A DNA stretch of 36,846 nt from Paludibacteraceae bacterium (GCA_024689005.1 JAILDU010000073.1:1-36846); one strand, 5' to 3'. Counted from the stretch's first letter, positions 23,932-32,293 are shown. Numbers and translations: made by a program. The notes: generated by a model from the sequence alone, not told the origin.

Positions 23932-24567
23932 TTAACTCAAAATAATAAACGTGGCTATCGTGTGGCTCAGCGAGCCCAACATGATGAATACGTGCCAGAT
24001 AGCGTGGTAGAAGACATGCTCATCATCGTAGTGAAAGAAATAGGCTCCTATGGTGTAGAACACTCCTTCTGTTATGACCCACCAGAATGCTGCGCGTGGC
24101 ATTTTCTCCCACAGCGGAACCAGCACAATCAAGGCAACCCACCCCATCATCAGATAGAGCGTCAACGACAAACGCGGATGCCTGCCTAAGGCAATCAGTT
24201 TGCCCACTATGCCGGCAATGACACATGTCCAGAGAAAGCCGAACAACGTCCAGCCGACTACTCCACCCAATACCGACGTGCACATCAGCGAATACGAACC
24301 CGCTATCATCACATAGATACTCGAGTGGTCAAACACGCGCAAACGACGCTTACGCTTCTTGTCGGCCACAGCGTGATAGAGCGTGGACGAAAGGTACATA
24401 AGCAGCATACCTATCAGGAACAGGGATGTTCCCAACACATAAGTCCAATCGTGAGTACACGCCTTCACCATCAAAGGCCACGCTACTCCGAGCGTGGCCA
24501 TGACAGCGATCAAGTGTGTCCAAGTATTTGCCTGCTCCTCGGCAGACAACCATGAAAAACTTCGCAT
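23932..24567 (-). CDS. Hemolysin III / TrhA family membrane protein
   Basis: A 211-residue polytopic protein with about seven hydrophobic helices. Family motifs: EEQANTWTHLI near the start, LMYLSSTLYHA, RVFDHSSIYVMIAGSY, and HVFYHAIWHVFIMLGSLSHTIA at the end. The conserved Ser, Asp and three His residues form the metal site shared with PAQR receptors. Despite the name, these proteins are linked to membrane-fluidity homeostasis rather than proven haemolysis. A TTG at 24576 would overlap the previous gene; the ATG at 24567, one base after that gene's stop, is preferred. Confidence 0.88.
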   Translation of the reverse strand: MRSFSWLSAEEQANTWTHLIAVMATLGVAWPLMVKACTHDWTYVLGTSLFLIGMLLMYLSSTLYHAVADKKRKRRLRVFDHSSIYVMIAGSYSLMCTSVLGGVVGWTLFGFLWTCVIAGIVGKLIALGRHPRLSLTLYLMMGWVALIVLVPLWEKMPRAAFWWVITEGVFYTIGAYFFHYDDEHVFYHAIWHVFIMLGSLSHTIATFIILS

Positions 24568-24568
24568 C

Positions 24569-25315
24569 TTATCCAATTTGCCGTTCTATCTTCTCGGCAA
24601 TCTCTTCTTTATATTTACGACCTGTTACGGGATTAACTGCCTGGACGTCAAAATCCATGATAATATACGGATTGAGGCTATTCTTGGTCAGCAGTTTCAG
24701 GTTCTTGCGTCCCTGACGCACCTCCATGATATCCGAGAACGGGATTATCGGTCCCTGAGCGTAGAGCAAGCCCTTTTCAATATTGGCAGCCACATTCAGT
24801 TTAACCAAGATGTCATGCTTGAACCATACTTCATATTTGTCACCGAGATACTCACGAATCAGAGCCTCAGCCTGTGGGTTAAACTCAGCGGCTTCACGCT
24901 TCCACTCTTCGCGTTTCTTTCTCAGCTCTTCTTCCTGCTTGTGAACAAACTCCTCGTTGATGGTAATGTAGAAATCAATACTTTTGATGTACGCTTTAGC
25001 ACGTCTGCGCAAAGCAACCAACATCAGTATATCAGCCACGACAACTACAGCCGGATAAGCGAGCAGTTCGTAGAAGTTACCGACAGCGTAAGGAATGAAT
25101 GCAAACAACAGAGCTAAAGCCAATCCTATGTAGAGCAACACACGGCATTTATTATGACCATGGTGAATTCCGGCTATCGTCTCTTCGCGTGTGTCCTTGC
25201 GCACGATGTGCAAACGCTCACGCGCATCAAACCAATGCCAGATCAAGAAGAATGACACCAGGGTCAAACCGATGATAACTACCAACAAAGGATAGAGGAA
25301 TAATTTCAAATTCAT
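24569..25315 (-). CDS. Membrane protein with cytoplasmic coiled coil, unknown function
   Basis: A 248-residue protein. An N-terminal helix (FLYPLLVVIIGLTLVSFFLIW) and a pair of central helices (~58-105: VLLYIGLALALLFAFIPYAV and LAYPAVVVVADILMLVAL) anchor it. A charged coiled-coil stretch follows (EEFVHKQEEELRKKREEWKREA), then a soluble domain (GDKYEVWFKHDILVKLNVAANIEKGLLYAQGPIIPF). I do not recognise the family. It lies directly upstream of the hemolysin III gene, so the two form a transcription unit driven by the promoter at 25365-25395. Confidence 0.75.
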   Translation of the reverse strand: MNLKLFLYPLLVVIIGLTLVSFFLIWHWFDARERLHIVRKDTREETIAGIHHGHNKCRVLLYIGLALALLFAFIPYAVGNFYELLAYPAVVVVADILMLVALRRRAKAYIKSIDFYITINEEFVHKQEEELRKKREEWKREAAEFNPQAEALIREYLGDKYEVWFKHDILVKLNVAANIEKGLLYAQGPIIPFSDIMEVRQGRKNLKLLTKNSLNPYIIMDFDVQAVNPVTGRKYKEEIAEKIERQIG

Positions 25316-25364
25316 TGTACCAAAAAATTTAGGGTTAGACTAAAAGTAATGTAATTTTTCGCCG

Positions 25365-25395
25365 CAAAGGTAATACTTTTTTTTAACTCTGCAAA
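25365..25395 (-). promoter_or_regulatory. Promoter for the membrane protein / hemolysin III unit
   Basis: Minus strand: TTTGCAGAG with TTTG at 25395-25392, 19 bp, then TACCTTTG at 25372-25365. Confidence 0.8.
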
Positions 25396-25442
25396 AAAAA
25401 ATGCATATTTTACATCAAAACAACAAAAAAATAGGCCATTTA

Positions 25443-25474
25443 CTTGCATATGTGTAATTTTTTGTATAATTTTG
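25443..25474 (+). promoter_or_regulatory. Promoter for galK
   Basis: CTTGCATATGT with CTTG at 25443-25446, 20 bp, then TAATTTTG at 25467-25474. The transcript start is expected near 25481, only ~17 nt before the ATG. Confidence 0.78.
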
Positions 25475-25497
25475 CAGCGCTTTTATAATTTAATACT

Positions 25498-26679
25498 ATG
25501 ACAACACAAGAAATGATACAGGCCTTTTCGGCCGCTTACGGCCATGAGGCTGAGATGATGTTTTTTGCTCCCGGACGCGTTAATCTAATTGGCGAGCACA
25601 CCGACTACAACGGTGGGTGTGTATTTCCGTGTGCGCTCAGTTTCGGAACTTGGGTTTTATTGGCCAAAAACGATGATCAGATTCTACACTTCCGGTCGCT
25701 GAATATGCCTCAGACATATGACATCTCCATTCATTCTATTGCTCCTCAGCCGGACAATGCGTGGTGTAACTATGCGTTGGGGTGCATCGATGTTATCGCT
25801 CGCCGACACCCGGAAGCCAAACTGGAGAGCGGTTACGACTTGCTCTATTACGGCAATGTGCCTGCCGGAGCAGGCTTGAGCAGTAGTGCAGCCATCGAAG
25901 TGGTCACGGCACGCGCATTCACGGAAATAATGCATTACAAGCCGGCCGATGACATAGCCTATCGAACCGAACTGGCCATCATAGGACAGTTGTGCGAGCA
26001 CGAATATGCAGGAGTGATGTGCGGTATTATGGACCAGTTCGCTTCCGCACAGGGCAAGAAAGATCATGCCATTTATCTCAACTGTGACACATTGGAATTT
26101 GAGCAAGTACCTATTCTGCTGAACGGAATCAAAGTGGTGATAGCCAACACGCACAGCCCGCATCGTTTGGACAATGGGGCTTATAACGAGCGCGTCAGAC
26201 AATGTCAACAGGCGGTAGAACAGATCAGCAAGATCAGACCGATTAAGTATCTGGCAGACCTCAAACCGGAAGAATGGGAGAGCGTGGAGATGGCTATAGC
26301 CGATCCGGTCGCTCGCAGACGCGCACGACACGTGGTGGGAGAAGTGGCAAGGACAGACGCGGCCGTTCTGGCTCTCAAGAAAGGCGAGATAGCTTATTTC
26401 GGAGAACTGATGACAGCCAGCCATGTCTCGCTGCGTGACGATTATGAGGTGACAGGACCCGAACTGGACGCACTGGCTGAAGCTGCATGGCAAATACCGG
26501 GAGTACTGGGCAGCCGAATGACAGGAGGCGGATTCGGAGGATGCACAGTCAGCCTCGTGAGGGATGAGGCGATAGAGCGATTCAAATCCATCGTCGGCGC
26601 GGAATACGAGCGTAAGACAGGACTAAAGGCGGACTTCTACGTAGCAGAAATAGGAGACGGCGTTACTCGCCTGATGTAA
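25498..26679 (+). CDS. galK: Galactokinase
   Basis: A 393-residue GHMP kinase that phosphorylates galactose at C1 in the Leloir pathway. The galactokinase signature GRVNLIGEHTDYNGG is at 26-40, the ATP-binding PAGAGLSSSAA at 122-132, the catalytic Asp in GIMDQFAS at ~179, and GSRMTGGGFGGC near 338. The length is normal. It is followed 87 bp later by the aldose epimerase gene. No galT or galE is in the window. Confidence 0.95.
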   Translation: MTTQEMIQAFSAAYGHEAEMMFFAPGRVNLIGEHTDYNGGCVFPCALSFGTWVLLAKNDDQILHFRSLNMPQTYDISIHSIAPQPDNAWCNYALGCIDVIARRHPEAKLESGYDLLYYGNVPAGAGLSSSAAIEVVTARAFTEIMHYKPADDIAYRTELAIIGQLCEHEYAGVMCGIMDQFASAQGKKDHAIYLNCDTLEFEQVPILLNGIKVVIANTHSPHRLDNGAYNERVRQCQQAVEQISKIRPIKYLADLKPEEWESVEMAIADPVARRRARHVVGEVARTDAAVLALKKGEIAYFGELMTASHVSLRDDYEVTGPELDALAEAAWQIPGVLGSRMTGGGFGGCTVSLVRDEAIERFKSIVGAEYERKTGLKADFYVAEIGDGVTRLM

Positions 26680-26766
26680 CGAATACACACATGAGACATC
26701 AAACAACAAACTACAGACTCAAAATATAGCACAACAAAAACAGAATTAACCTTAAACAATCTACTC

Positions 26767-27762
26767 ATGAAGGACATTCACTACTACACTATCAAGAGCA
26801 GTAGTGGACTAAAAATGGAGGTATGTAATCTCGGAGCAAAAATCACCCGGTTGCTGGTTGCGAACAATCGTGGTGAGACGAAAGACATCGTATTAGGCTT
26901 TCGTACGAGCGAAGAATGGTGTACACAAGAGCCGTACTTCAATGCCATCTGCGGACGCGTGGCAAACCGTATCAAAGACGGGCGATTCTCGTTGGACGGG
27001 ATGATGTACCAACTGCCGATTAATAGCGGCAGTAATTGCCTGCATGGCGGCATAGAAGGATTCCATGCCAAACGTTGGAACGTGACAGCACAGAGCAGGC
27101 ACTCCATCACACTCCACTATCGCGCTGCAGATCGGGAAGAAGGTTTTCCGGGCACATTGGATGTTTGGGTCACGTACACGGTGACCAAAGACAACCGTTT
27201 GGTTATTCACTACGAAGCCGAAACCGATGCTCCCACTATTGTTGCGCTCACCAGCCATGTATATTTCAATCTGGCAGGCGAAGCAAGCGGACGTATTGAC
27301 GATCACATGCTGCAGATAAACGCCGATTATTACACTCCTGTGGACGAGACCTCTTGCCCCAACGGAGAAATACAACCGGTGGATGGCAAACCGGTGGATT
27401 TTCGCCAGCCGACACGCATAGGCGACCGGATAGACAATCCGTTCTTTGCATTGGGCCGGGGCATAGACAACAACTGGTGTATATGCGAACCGGGTGAGCC
27501 CAAACAGATGCGTCATGCCGCCACGTTGGAAACGGACGGGAGAAAGATGGAGTGCTGGACCACGATGCCCGGACTGCAAGTCTATACGGGCAACTGGATA
27601 GAGAAACATCTGGGCAAAAGCGGCACGATGTATAACGTGCAACATGCCGTTTGTCTCGAAGCGCAGAACTGGCCGGATAGCATCAACCACGCACATTTCC
27701 CGAGTATCATTCTCCGTCCGGGAGAAGTATTGGACGAAACGACCGAATATCGTTTTGTATAG
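26767..27762 (+). CDS. galM: Aldose 1-epimerase (galactose mutarotase)
   Basis: A 331-residue enzyme that interconverts alpha and beta anomers of galactose so that galactokinase can act. Family motifs: NAICGRVANRIKDGRF, NCLHGGIEGFHAKRW, the catalytic-His segment TSHVYFNLAG, DNNWCIC, and the catalytic-Glu segment VCLEAQNWPDSINH. It is downstream of galK in the same direction with no visible promoter between, so it is probably cotranscribed. The 357-codon frame on the opposite strand is a shadow. Confidence 0.93.
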   Translation: MKDIHYYTIKSSSGLKMEVCNLGAKITRLLVANNRGETKDIVLGFRTSEEWCTQEPYFNAICGRVANRIKDGRFSLDGMMYQLPINSGSNCLHGGIEGFHAKRWNVTAQSRHSITLHYRAADREEGFPGTLDVWVTYTVTKDNRLVIHYEAETDAPTIVALTSHVYFNLAGEASGRIDDHMLQINADYYTPVDETSCPNGEIQPVDGKPVDFRQPTRIGDRIDNPFFALGRGIDNNWCICEPGEPKQMRHAATLETDGRKMECWTTMPGLQVYTGNWIEKHLGKSGTMYNVQHAVCLEAQNWPDSINHAHFPSIILRPGEVLDETTEYRFV

Positions 27763-27791
27763 CAGACTCGTAATATGATAATACGAATAGT

Positions 27792-27822
27792 ACGCGCGTA
27801 CAGGGACACCATGTACGCGCGT
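27792..27822 (+). terminator. Hairpin after galM
   Basis: ACGCGCGTACA (27792-27802) pairs perfectly with TGTACGCGCGT (27812-27822) across a 9-nt loop. No T-tract follows, so its role as a terminator is uncertain. Confidence 0.5.
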
Positions 27823-27836
27823 TGCGCTACACGGGT

Positions 27837-27892
27837 TGGACAAAATGACATAGAAAGTGGACAAATTGGCAGACGATTGGACAAATTGGCAG
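27837..27892. repeat. ~20-bp direct repeats (TGGACAAATTGGCAG)
   Basis: TGGACAAATTGGCAG at 27858-27872 and 27878-27892, with a degenerate first copy at 27837. Downstream, to ~28010, lie imperfect ACTACGCAA repeats. I see no gene in 27763-28043. Confidence 0.75.
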
Positions 27893-28030
27893 AAAAAGAA
27901 GTAGAAAACCAGGTTGGCACAGGATTTGACAGAATATGGGTGTAAACGCAAAGCGCGTAAATGCAACTACGTTAACTACGCAAATGCAAACTACGCACCC
28001 AACGCAAACGATTGTTTAACTACTTAAATT

Positions 28031-28036
28031 AGGAGG
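28031..28036 (+). promoter_or_regulatory. Consensus Shine-Dalgarno of hsp20
   Basis: AGGAGG, 7 nt before the ATG at 28044. It decides the start and is the only perfect Shine-Dalgarno I noticed in the window. Confidence 0.75.
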
Positions 28037-28043
28037 AATGATT

Positions 28044-28490
28044 ATGAAACCTGCAATCTATCGTAGAAACAGTTGGCTGCCAACGGGAAGCTGGTTCCCA
28101 TCCGTATTTGACGAGTTCTTGAACAACGACATGATGAACAGCGTCAACAACGTAGCACCGTCTGTCAATGTCAAAGAGAATGAACAAGCTTACGTCGTAG
28201 AGCTTGCCGCTCCGGGCGTTAAGAAAGAGTACTGCCGTGTGCATGTGGACGATGACCACAATCTGTGCGTCGCCATCGAAAACAAATTCGAGCACAAGGA
28301 GGAAGACAAACACTCGCACTACCTGCGTCGTGAATTTGCTTACACCAATTTCGAGCAGAAGTATGAACTGCCTGACAATGTGGACGAAAGCAAAATTAGC
28401 GCCAAGGCTGAAGATGGTATCTTGAGCATCGAATTGCCTAAACTCAAACGCGAAGAAGGCAAAACGAGTCGTCAAATCGCCATCTCATAA
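28044..28490 (+). CDS. Small heat-shock protein (Hsp20)
   Basis: A 148-residue ATP-independent chaperone that holds unfolding proteins. The N-terminus (LPTGSWFPSVFDEFLNND) is followed by the alpha-crystallin domain (~40-135): PSVNVKENEQAYVVELAAPGVKK, FAYTNFEQKYELPDNVD and the closing AKAEDGILSIELPKL with the conserved GxLxIxxP strand. The frame has ATGs at 28038 and 28044. A strong ribosome-binding site AGGAGG at 28031-28036, unusual for this genome, is 1 nt from the first and 7 nt from the second, so 28044 is chosen. I found no TAnnTTTG promoter; heat-shock regulation may use other elements. Confidence 0.92.
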   Translation: MKPAIYRRNSWLPTGSWFPSVFDEFLNNDMMNSVNNVAPSVNVKENEQAYVVELAAPGVKKEYCRVHVDDDHNLCVAIENKFEHKEEDKHSHYLRREFAYTNFEQKYELPDNVDESKISAKAEDGILSIELPKLKREEGKTSRQIAIS

Positions 28491-28540
28491 GTACGAAGAG
28501 ATGATGTACTAACGTACTTATTCTCAACGGACAATAATCA

Positions 28541-28571
28541 AGAAGCACCCAAACAAGGTGCTTCTTTTTTT
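28541..28571 (+). terminator. Intrinsic terminator of hsp20
   Basis: AGAAGCACC (28541-28549) pairs with GGTGCTTCT (28557-28565) over a 7-nt loop and is followed by a T run. Confidence 0.93.
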
Positions 28572-28590
28572 GTGTAAATTGCATTTTTTA

Positions 28591-28622
28591 TTTGCGCATA
28601 TCAAAATAATGTAGTAATTTTG
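28591..28622 (+). promoter_or_regulatory. Promoter of the small ORF / leader
   Basis: TTTGCGCATAT with TTTG at 28591-28594, 20 bp, then TAATTTTG at 28615-28622. The expected start is near 28629, 16 nt before the small ORF. Confidence 0.85.
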
Positions 28623-28644
28623 CAGCCGATTTATTGTAAGCATA

Positions 28645-28719
28645 ATGCTCGAAATTACTCGCCCCTTTGTTCAAATGGGGAAAATCATAAGTAAGTTATA
28701 CGTATTTGCAACGCGATAA
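28645..28719 (+). CDS. Possible 24-residue small protein or leader peptide
   Basis: ATG at 28645, stop TAA at 28717-28719. The peptide starts MLEITRPFVQMGKII and ends KLYVFATR: a short, basic, partly hydrophobic sequence. It lies between a consensus promoter 23 nt upstream and an intrinsic terminator whose stem begins at the stop codon. This is the layout of a free-standing small gene, or of a leader that attenuates the secreted-protein genes starting at 28854, which have no other visible promoter. No Shine-Dalgarno is seen, which is normal here. I recognise no family. A noncoding small RNA of ~130 nt is the alternative. Confidence 0.45.
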   Translation: MLEITRPFVQMGKIISKLYVFATR

Positions 28720-28756
28720 GCGGTGCTTGGTTGTCGTACCAAGTGCTGCTTTTTTT
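28719..28756 (+). terminator. Intrinsic terminator after the small ORF
   Basis: A 12-bp stem (28719-28730 with 28739-28750; three G-U pairs), loop TTGTCGTA, then a run of seven T's ending at 28756. It lies ~100 bp ahead of the gene at 28854. Confidence 0.85.
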
Positions 28757-28853
28757 GTGTTTGTTAGTATCGATACGGCGAGGCAGGTAATGAAGGATGA
28801 AGGAGCAAAAATCAAACAACTAACTAGTTCAACAATAAAAACAACTAAACAAG

Positions 28854-29822
28854 ATGAAAAAGATTTTCTTTTTGTGCGCAATGTGCGCAAGCATGACCGC
28901 AATGGCGGCCAGTTCCATCGGAAACTTACCAGGTACATTTACCATCAATGCCCAAGGCGACAAAGTATTGTTTTCGCAAGGTAACCTGCAGTACCAGGCA
29001 AGTACGGACACTTGGCAGTTTGCTGCTAATCAGTGGGATATTATCGGTACGGACAATGATAATATCGGAGATCCGAACTACACCGGTTGGATCGATTTGT
29101 TCGGTTGGGGAACGGGAGCTAATCCTACACAATCAAGTTTGGACGATGCCAACTATGCTACTTTTGTAGATTGGGGAACCAACGCAATCAGCAATGGTGC
29201 TAACACACCTAACATGTGGCGTACGCTGACAGGTGATGAATGGGAGTATATTCTTAAACGTCGTGCCAACATTGAGAACCTGCGTGCTTTTGCTACCGTG
29301 AACGGTACTCATGGTCTGATTATCTTACCGGACGATTGGACAACTCCGGCAGGTTTGTCTATTGTATATCTTGCTAATATAGAAGGTGATTGGAAGGCAG
29401 ATTGGACCACCAATACTTATGATGGAGCAGACTGGACAACGATGGAAGACAACGGCGCAGTCTTTTTGCCTGCTGCTGCCGCTGCACGCATGATTGAAGG
29501 TTTTCCTATTGCTGCTTTCTTGGGCGTAGGCGGAATGTATTGGGCATCAACCAATCGTCCGAGTTCTCCGGAGGAGGCAGATGATATAATGTTTGCAGTG
29601 CAAGCAGATGAATATGGTTTTGTTCAGGTACTGTTTGCTACCGGAACCGGTAATGCTCACTACGGAGAGTCTGTCCGCTTGGTTCTAGATATAGAGATTA
29701 CGACGGGTGTTGAAAATTTGCAGAGCAGCAATACAGGATGCAAGAAGATATTGCGTAATGGTCAATTGCTGATTGAAAAGAATGGTAAGACGTACAACGC
29801 ATTGGGCAATTATGCAAAATAA
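28854..29822 (+). CDS. Secreted paralogous protein 1 (FISUMP-like), with conserved C-terminal tail
   Basis: A 322-residue protein with signal MKKIFFLCAMCASMTAMA. The domain shared by four proteins in this window shows here as FTINAQGDKVLFSQGNLQYQ, WQFAANQWDIIG, WIDLFGWGTG, DWGTNAISNG, WRTLTGDEWEYIL, GLIILPDDW and NGAVFLPAAA. It resembles the Fib_succ_major (FISUMP) surface proteins, which I infer to have a C-type-lectin/sulfatase-modifying-factor-like fold; this is not proven by sequence alone. The last ~26 residues (KILRNGQLLIEKNGKTYNAL...) match the C-terminus of the BspA-like protein, which suggests a shared sorting or anchoring tail. It heads a four-gene run. Confidence 0.75.
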   Translation: MKKIFFLCAMCASMTAMAASSIGNLPGTFTINAQGDKVLFSQGNLQYQASTDTWQFAANQWDIIGTDNDNIGDPNYTGWIDLFGWGTGANPTQSSLDDANYATFVDWGTNAISNGANTPNMWRTLTGDEWEYILKRRANIENLRAFATVNGTHGLIILPDDWTTPAGLSIVYLANIEGDWKADWTTNTYDGADWTTMEDNGAVFLPAAAAARMIEGFPIAAFLGVGGMYWASTNRPSSPEEADDIMFAVQADEYGFVQVLFATGTGNAHYGESVRLVLDIEITTGVENLQSSNTGCKKILRNGQLLIEKNGKTYNALGNYAK

Positions 29823-29884
29823 TTGTCTTTTGCCGCGTGCTCATTGGCCAATAGTCGGATGCGACATAAAAACAATATACAAAC

Positions 29885-30766
29885 ATGAATAGATTTCTTA
29901 CCTTTGTTTTTGTTGCCCTTATGGCAACGAGTTTGAACGCCGAAACCGTAATCACAAGAATCAGATTATGGAAAGACGGAATGACCGCTTATCGAGAAGA
30001 GGTCGCAAAAATTGATAGTATTACCTTCGAGCATGAGTATATCCCCGATGCTCCCGAAGGAGCAACCAACGGGTGGTTCACCATCAATTCCAACGGAGAC
30101 AAAGTGTTCTTCTCCAAAGGCAATCTGCAGTATAACGCTACTACCGATGGTTTCTCTTTTGCAGAACATCAGTGGGATACTATTGGTACCAACAATCGTC
30201 TCAACGGTACCATGGATTTGTTCAGTTGGGGAACCGGTAGAACGCCAAACTCGACAACGGCATCCACTACATTCTACGATTGGGGCGCCAATCCTATCTC
30301 CAACGGAGGCAACCAAGCTAACCAATGGCGCACGCTCACAGCAGCGGAATGGAACTATCTGTTTATGAACCGTAGTACCAGCCTGTTCGGTTTGGGAACC
30401 GTCAATGGAGTGAAGGGATTGATTTTGCTTCCAGACCAGTGGAACGGAACAGGCTTTAACCCCGGCATTAAGTCGTATAACAATAGTAAATACACAGGTG
30501 CCAAATGGACAGACAATACCTATACCGCCACCCAATGGGCCGAGATGGAGGCGCAGGGCGCTGTGTTCTTGCCTGTAACCGGACAACGCGATGGGCACAG
30601 CGTAACCTCTACTGAATCGTTCGGAGGCGTCTATTGGACTTCCAGTTATGCGTCCAGCAATACAGCCGGTATGGTCTATTTTACCGAATCAGACATTAGA
30701 CCATCCGGACACTGGCATTCATACTACGGGTATGCAGTCCGCCTGGTGCAAAGTATCGCAAAGTAA
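29885..30766 (+). CDS. Secreted paralogous protein 2 (FISUMP-like)
   Basis: A 293-residue protein with signal MNRFLTFVFVALMATSLNA. Residues ~20-50 carry a short segment RIRLWKDGMTAYREEVAKID followed by SITF, also present in the protein at 31352. The shared domain follows: FTINSNGDKVFFSKGNLQY, FSFAEHQWDTIG, MDLFSWGTG, DWGANPISNGGNQ, WRTLTAAEWNYLF, LGTVNGVKGLILLPDQW, GAVFLPVTG, and the ending YYGYAVRLVQSIAK. It has no C-terminal sorting tail. The function is unknown; export to the cell surface or medium is inferred from the signal. Confidence 0.75.
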   Translation: MNRFLTFVFVALMATSLNAETVITRIRLWKDGMTAYREEVAKIDSITFEHEYIPDAPEGATNGWFTINSNGDKVFFSKGNLQYNATTDGFSFAEHQWDTIGTNNRLNGTMDLFSWGTGRTPNSTTASTTFYDWGANPISNGGNQANQWRTLTAAEWNYLFMNRSTSLFGLGTVNGVKGLILLPDQWNGTGFNPGIKSYNNSKYTGAKWTDNTYTATQWAEMEAQGAVFLPVTGQRDGHSVTSTESFGGVYWTSSYASSNTAGMVYFTESDIRPSGHWHSYYGYAVRLVQSIAK

Positions 30767-30794
30767 AACAACATAAAAAACAACTATTTTCTAT

Positions 30795-31268
30795 ATGAAA
30801 AAGATTCTTCTTCTGCCATTATTGCTATGGGCAATGATGGCAAAGGCTGAGACTGCTCTGACCGTCGAGCCGCTGAACGGAAGCGACAAGGAATATGTGG
30901 TTTCGCTTATCGGACAAATCCGATTTGTTGACCGCGTCATGTACCTGTACGACCAATCCGGCAACGAACTCGGTCATACGGCCATTAGCGAAATCGGCCA
31001 AATCATTTTCCGCGAGGCAACAAGCACTCTGACATCTCTGGACAACGTCCAAAGCAACATCAGCGTGTATCCCAATCCTGCCGTTGAGACGATTACCGTC
31101 AACGGTTTGCAGGACAATCAAACCATTCGTATCTACGATTTGCAGGGACGATTGATATCTGCTACTCCGTCGCAAGCAGGCCAAACAACCGTCAACGTCA
31201 GCAATCTGCAGCACGGCTCATATCTGCTGCAAGTTGGTGCCGAGGTGGTGAAGGTGATTAAGAATTAA
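30795..31268 (+). CDS. Small secreted protein with a type IX secretion (T9SS) C-terminal domain
   Basis: A 157-residue protein: signal (~1-18), a ~60-residue middle with two related phrases (LIGQIRF at ~38 and EIGQIIF at ~66), and a T9SS type A sorting domain from ~88. The latter shows ISVYPNP, IRIYDLQGRL, GSYLLQVGAEVVKVIKN. Such domains direct export across the outer membrane and are then cleaved, which places the T9SS machinery in this organism. It begins 28 bp after the previous gene. The cargo part is so short that the protein may be little more than a sorting tail; its role is unknown. Confidence 0.87.
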   Translation: MKKILLLPLLLWAMMAKAETALTVEPLNGSDKEYVVSLIGQIRFVDRVMYLYDQSGNELGHTAISEIGQIIFREATSTLTSLDNVQSNISVYPNPAVETITVNGLQDNQTIRIYDLQGRLISATPSQAGQTTVNVSNLQHGSYLLQVGAEVVKVIKN

Positions 31269-31351
31269 GAAATAATGAAGGTTTGAGCAAGTCGAGTGTA
31301 AGCTCGCTTATGCAACTCGACGAAGCCAAAGCTCCATAAAATTTCGATTTT

Positions 31352-32293
31352 ATGAAAAAGATTTTTACATTAGCGATTGTTGCGTTGGCAGCCATTAGCC
31401 TGAACGCACAATTACAAATCAAAGAGATACTTATCTGGAATGGTGATGCAATTACGTACCACAAAGATTTGGATGATATTGATAGTATCACATTTGCTAC
31501 AAGAACCATCCAAGTCCCAACAGGCGCAATAGCAGGCAAGTACACCATCAATGCAAAGGGAGACCAAGTTGTTTTCTCCAAAGGTAATTTGCAAAGTCAA
31601 CCCGGCAACAAACGTTTTCGTTTTGCAGAAAACCAGTGGGAAACGATTAGCCAGGCAGATAACGAGAGAATTGCTCCTTATGGCGACTACTGGATCGATT
31701 TGTTCAATTGGGGAACAGGCGCAAATCCCGGAGATACAACAAGTAACTATGAGGAGTGTCAATACGAATTTCATGACTGGGGAGCCAATAAGATTATTAA
31801 TGGTGGCGATTCCGCTAATTTATGGCGTACTCTCACCGAAAAAGAATGGAAGTATATTCTAATGAGCCGTCCTCACGCAAGCGAACGCTTCTCCCTTGGT
31901 ACTGTAAACGGAGTGAAAGGACTCATTTTGTTGCCGGATTATTGGGAGTTGCCGGCCGGTCTTTCATTCAATGTTCCGAACATGACCGCAGAAGGCCAAG
32001 ACTATTATCGCGAGTATGGCAAAAACATAGACCACTTTATTGATAATACTTACACCGCCGCACAATGGCAAGCCATGGAAACCAACGGTGCTGTGTTCTT
32101 GCCTGTTACAGGTTATCGTTTGGGGACAGAAGTGACTTTGGAGGATATTTGTTATTATTGGACATCAGGAGTACCGGAGTCCGCGGAGAATTTAATTGCA
32201 TATAGAGTTCGCGCCTTTTCGAAGTGGATTCAAGGAGCACAAGGAAAAGAACGCATTTTTGGCTGCGCCGTTCGTTTAGCTCGTGATTTGTAA
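31352..32293 (+). CDS. Secreted paralogous protein 3 (FISUMP-like)
   Basis: A 313-residue protein with signal MKKIFTLAIVALAAISLNA. The segment EILIWNGDAITYHKDLDDID followed by SITF matches the one in the protein at 29885. The shared domain follows: YTINAKGDQVVFSKGNLQ, FRFAENQWETI, WIDLFNWGTG, DWGANKIINGG, WRTLTEKEWKYIL, LGTVNGVKGLILLPDYW, NTYTAAQWQAMETNGAVFLPVTGYR, CAVRLARDL. It ends without a sorting tail and is followed by a terminator that closes the run. It is more diverged than the first two. Confidence 0.75.
   Translation: MKKIFTLAIVALAAISLNAQLQIKEILIWNGDAITYHKDLDDIDSITFATRTIQVPTGAIAGKYTINAKGDQVVFSKGNLQSQPGNKRFRFAENQWETISQADNERIAPYGDYWIDLFNWGTGANPGDTTSNYEECQYEFHDWGANKIINGGDSANLWRTLTEKEWKYILMSRPHASERFSLGTVNGVKGLILLPDYWELPAGLSFNVPNMTAEGQDYYREYGKNIDHFIDNTYTAAQWQAMETNGAVFLPVTGYRLGTEVTLEDICYYWTSGVPESAENLIAYRVRAFSKWIQGAQGKERIFGCAVRLARDL

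Noticed and set aside
23932..24567. Haemolysin / virulence factor
   Set aside because: The family name is historical; motifs indicate a PAQR/TrhA-type membrane protein, so no virulence claim is made.
27912..27930. Second sigma-54 promoter, before hsp20
   Set aside because: TTGGCAC is followed after 5 bp by TTGA instead of TTGC; the essential GC of the -12 element is missing.
26893..27966. 357-codon minus-strand frame opposite galM
   Set aside because: Shadow of galM, which is complete with catalytic motifs.
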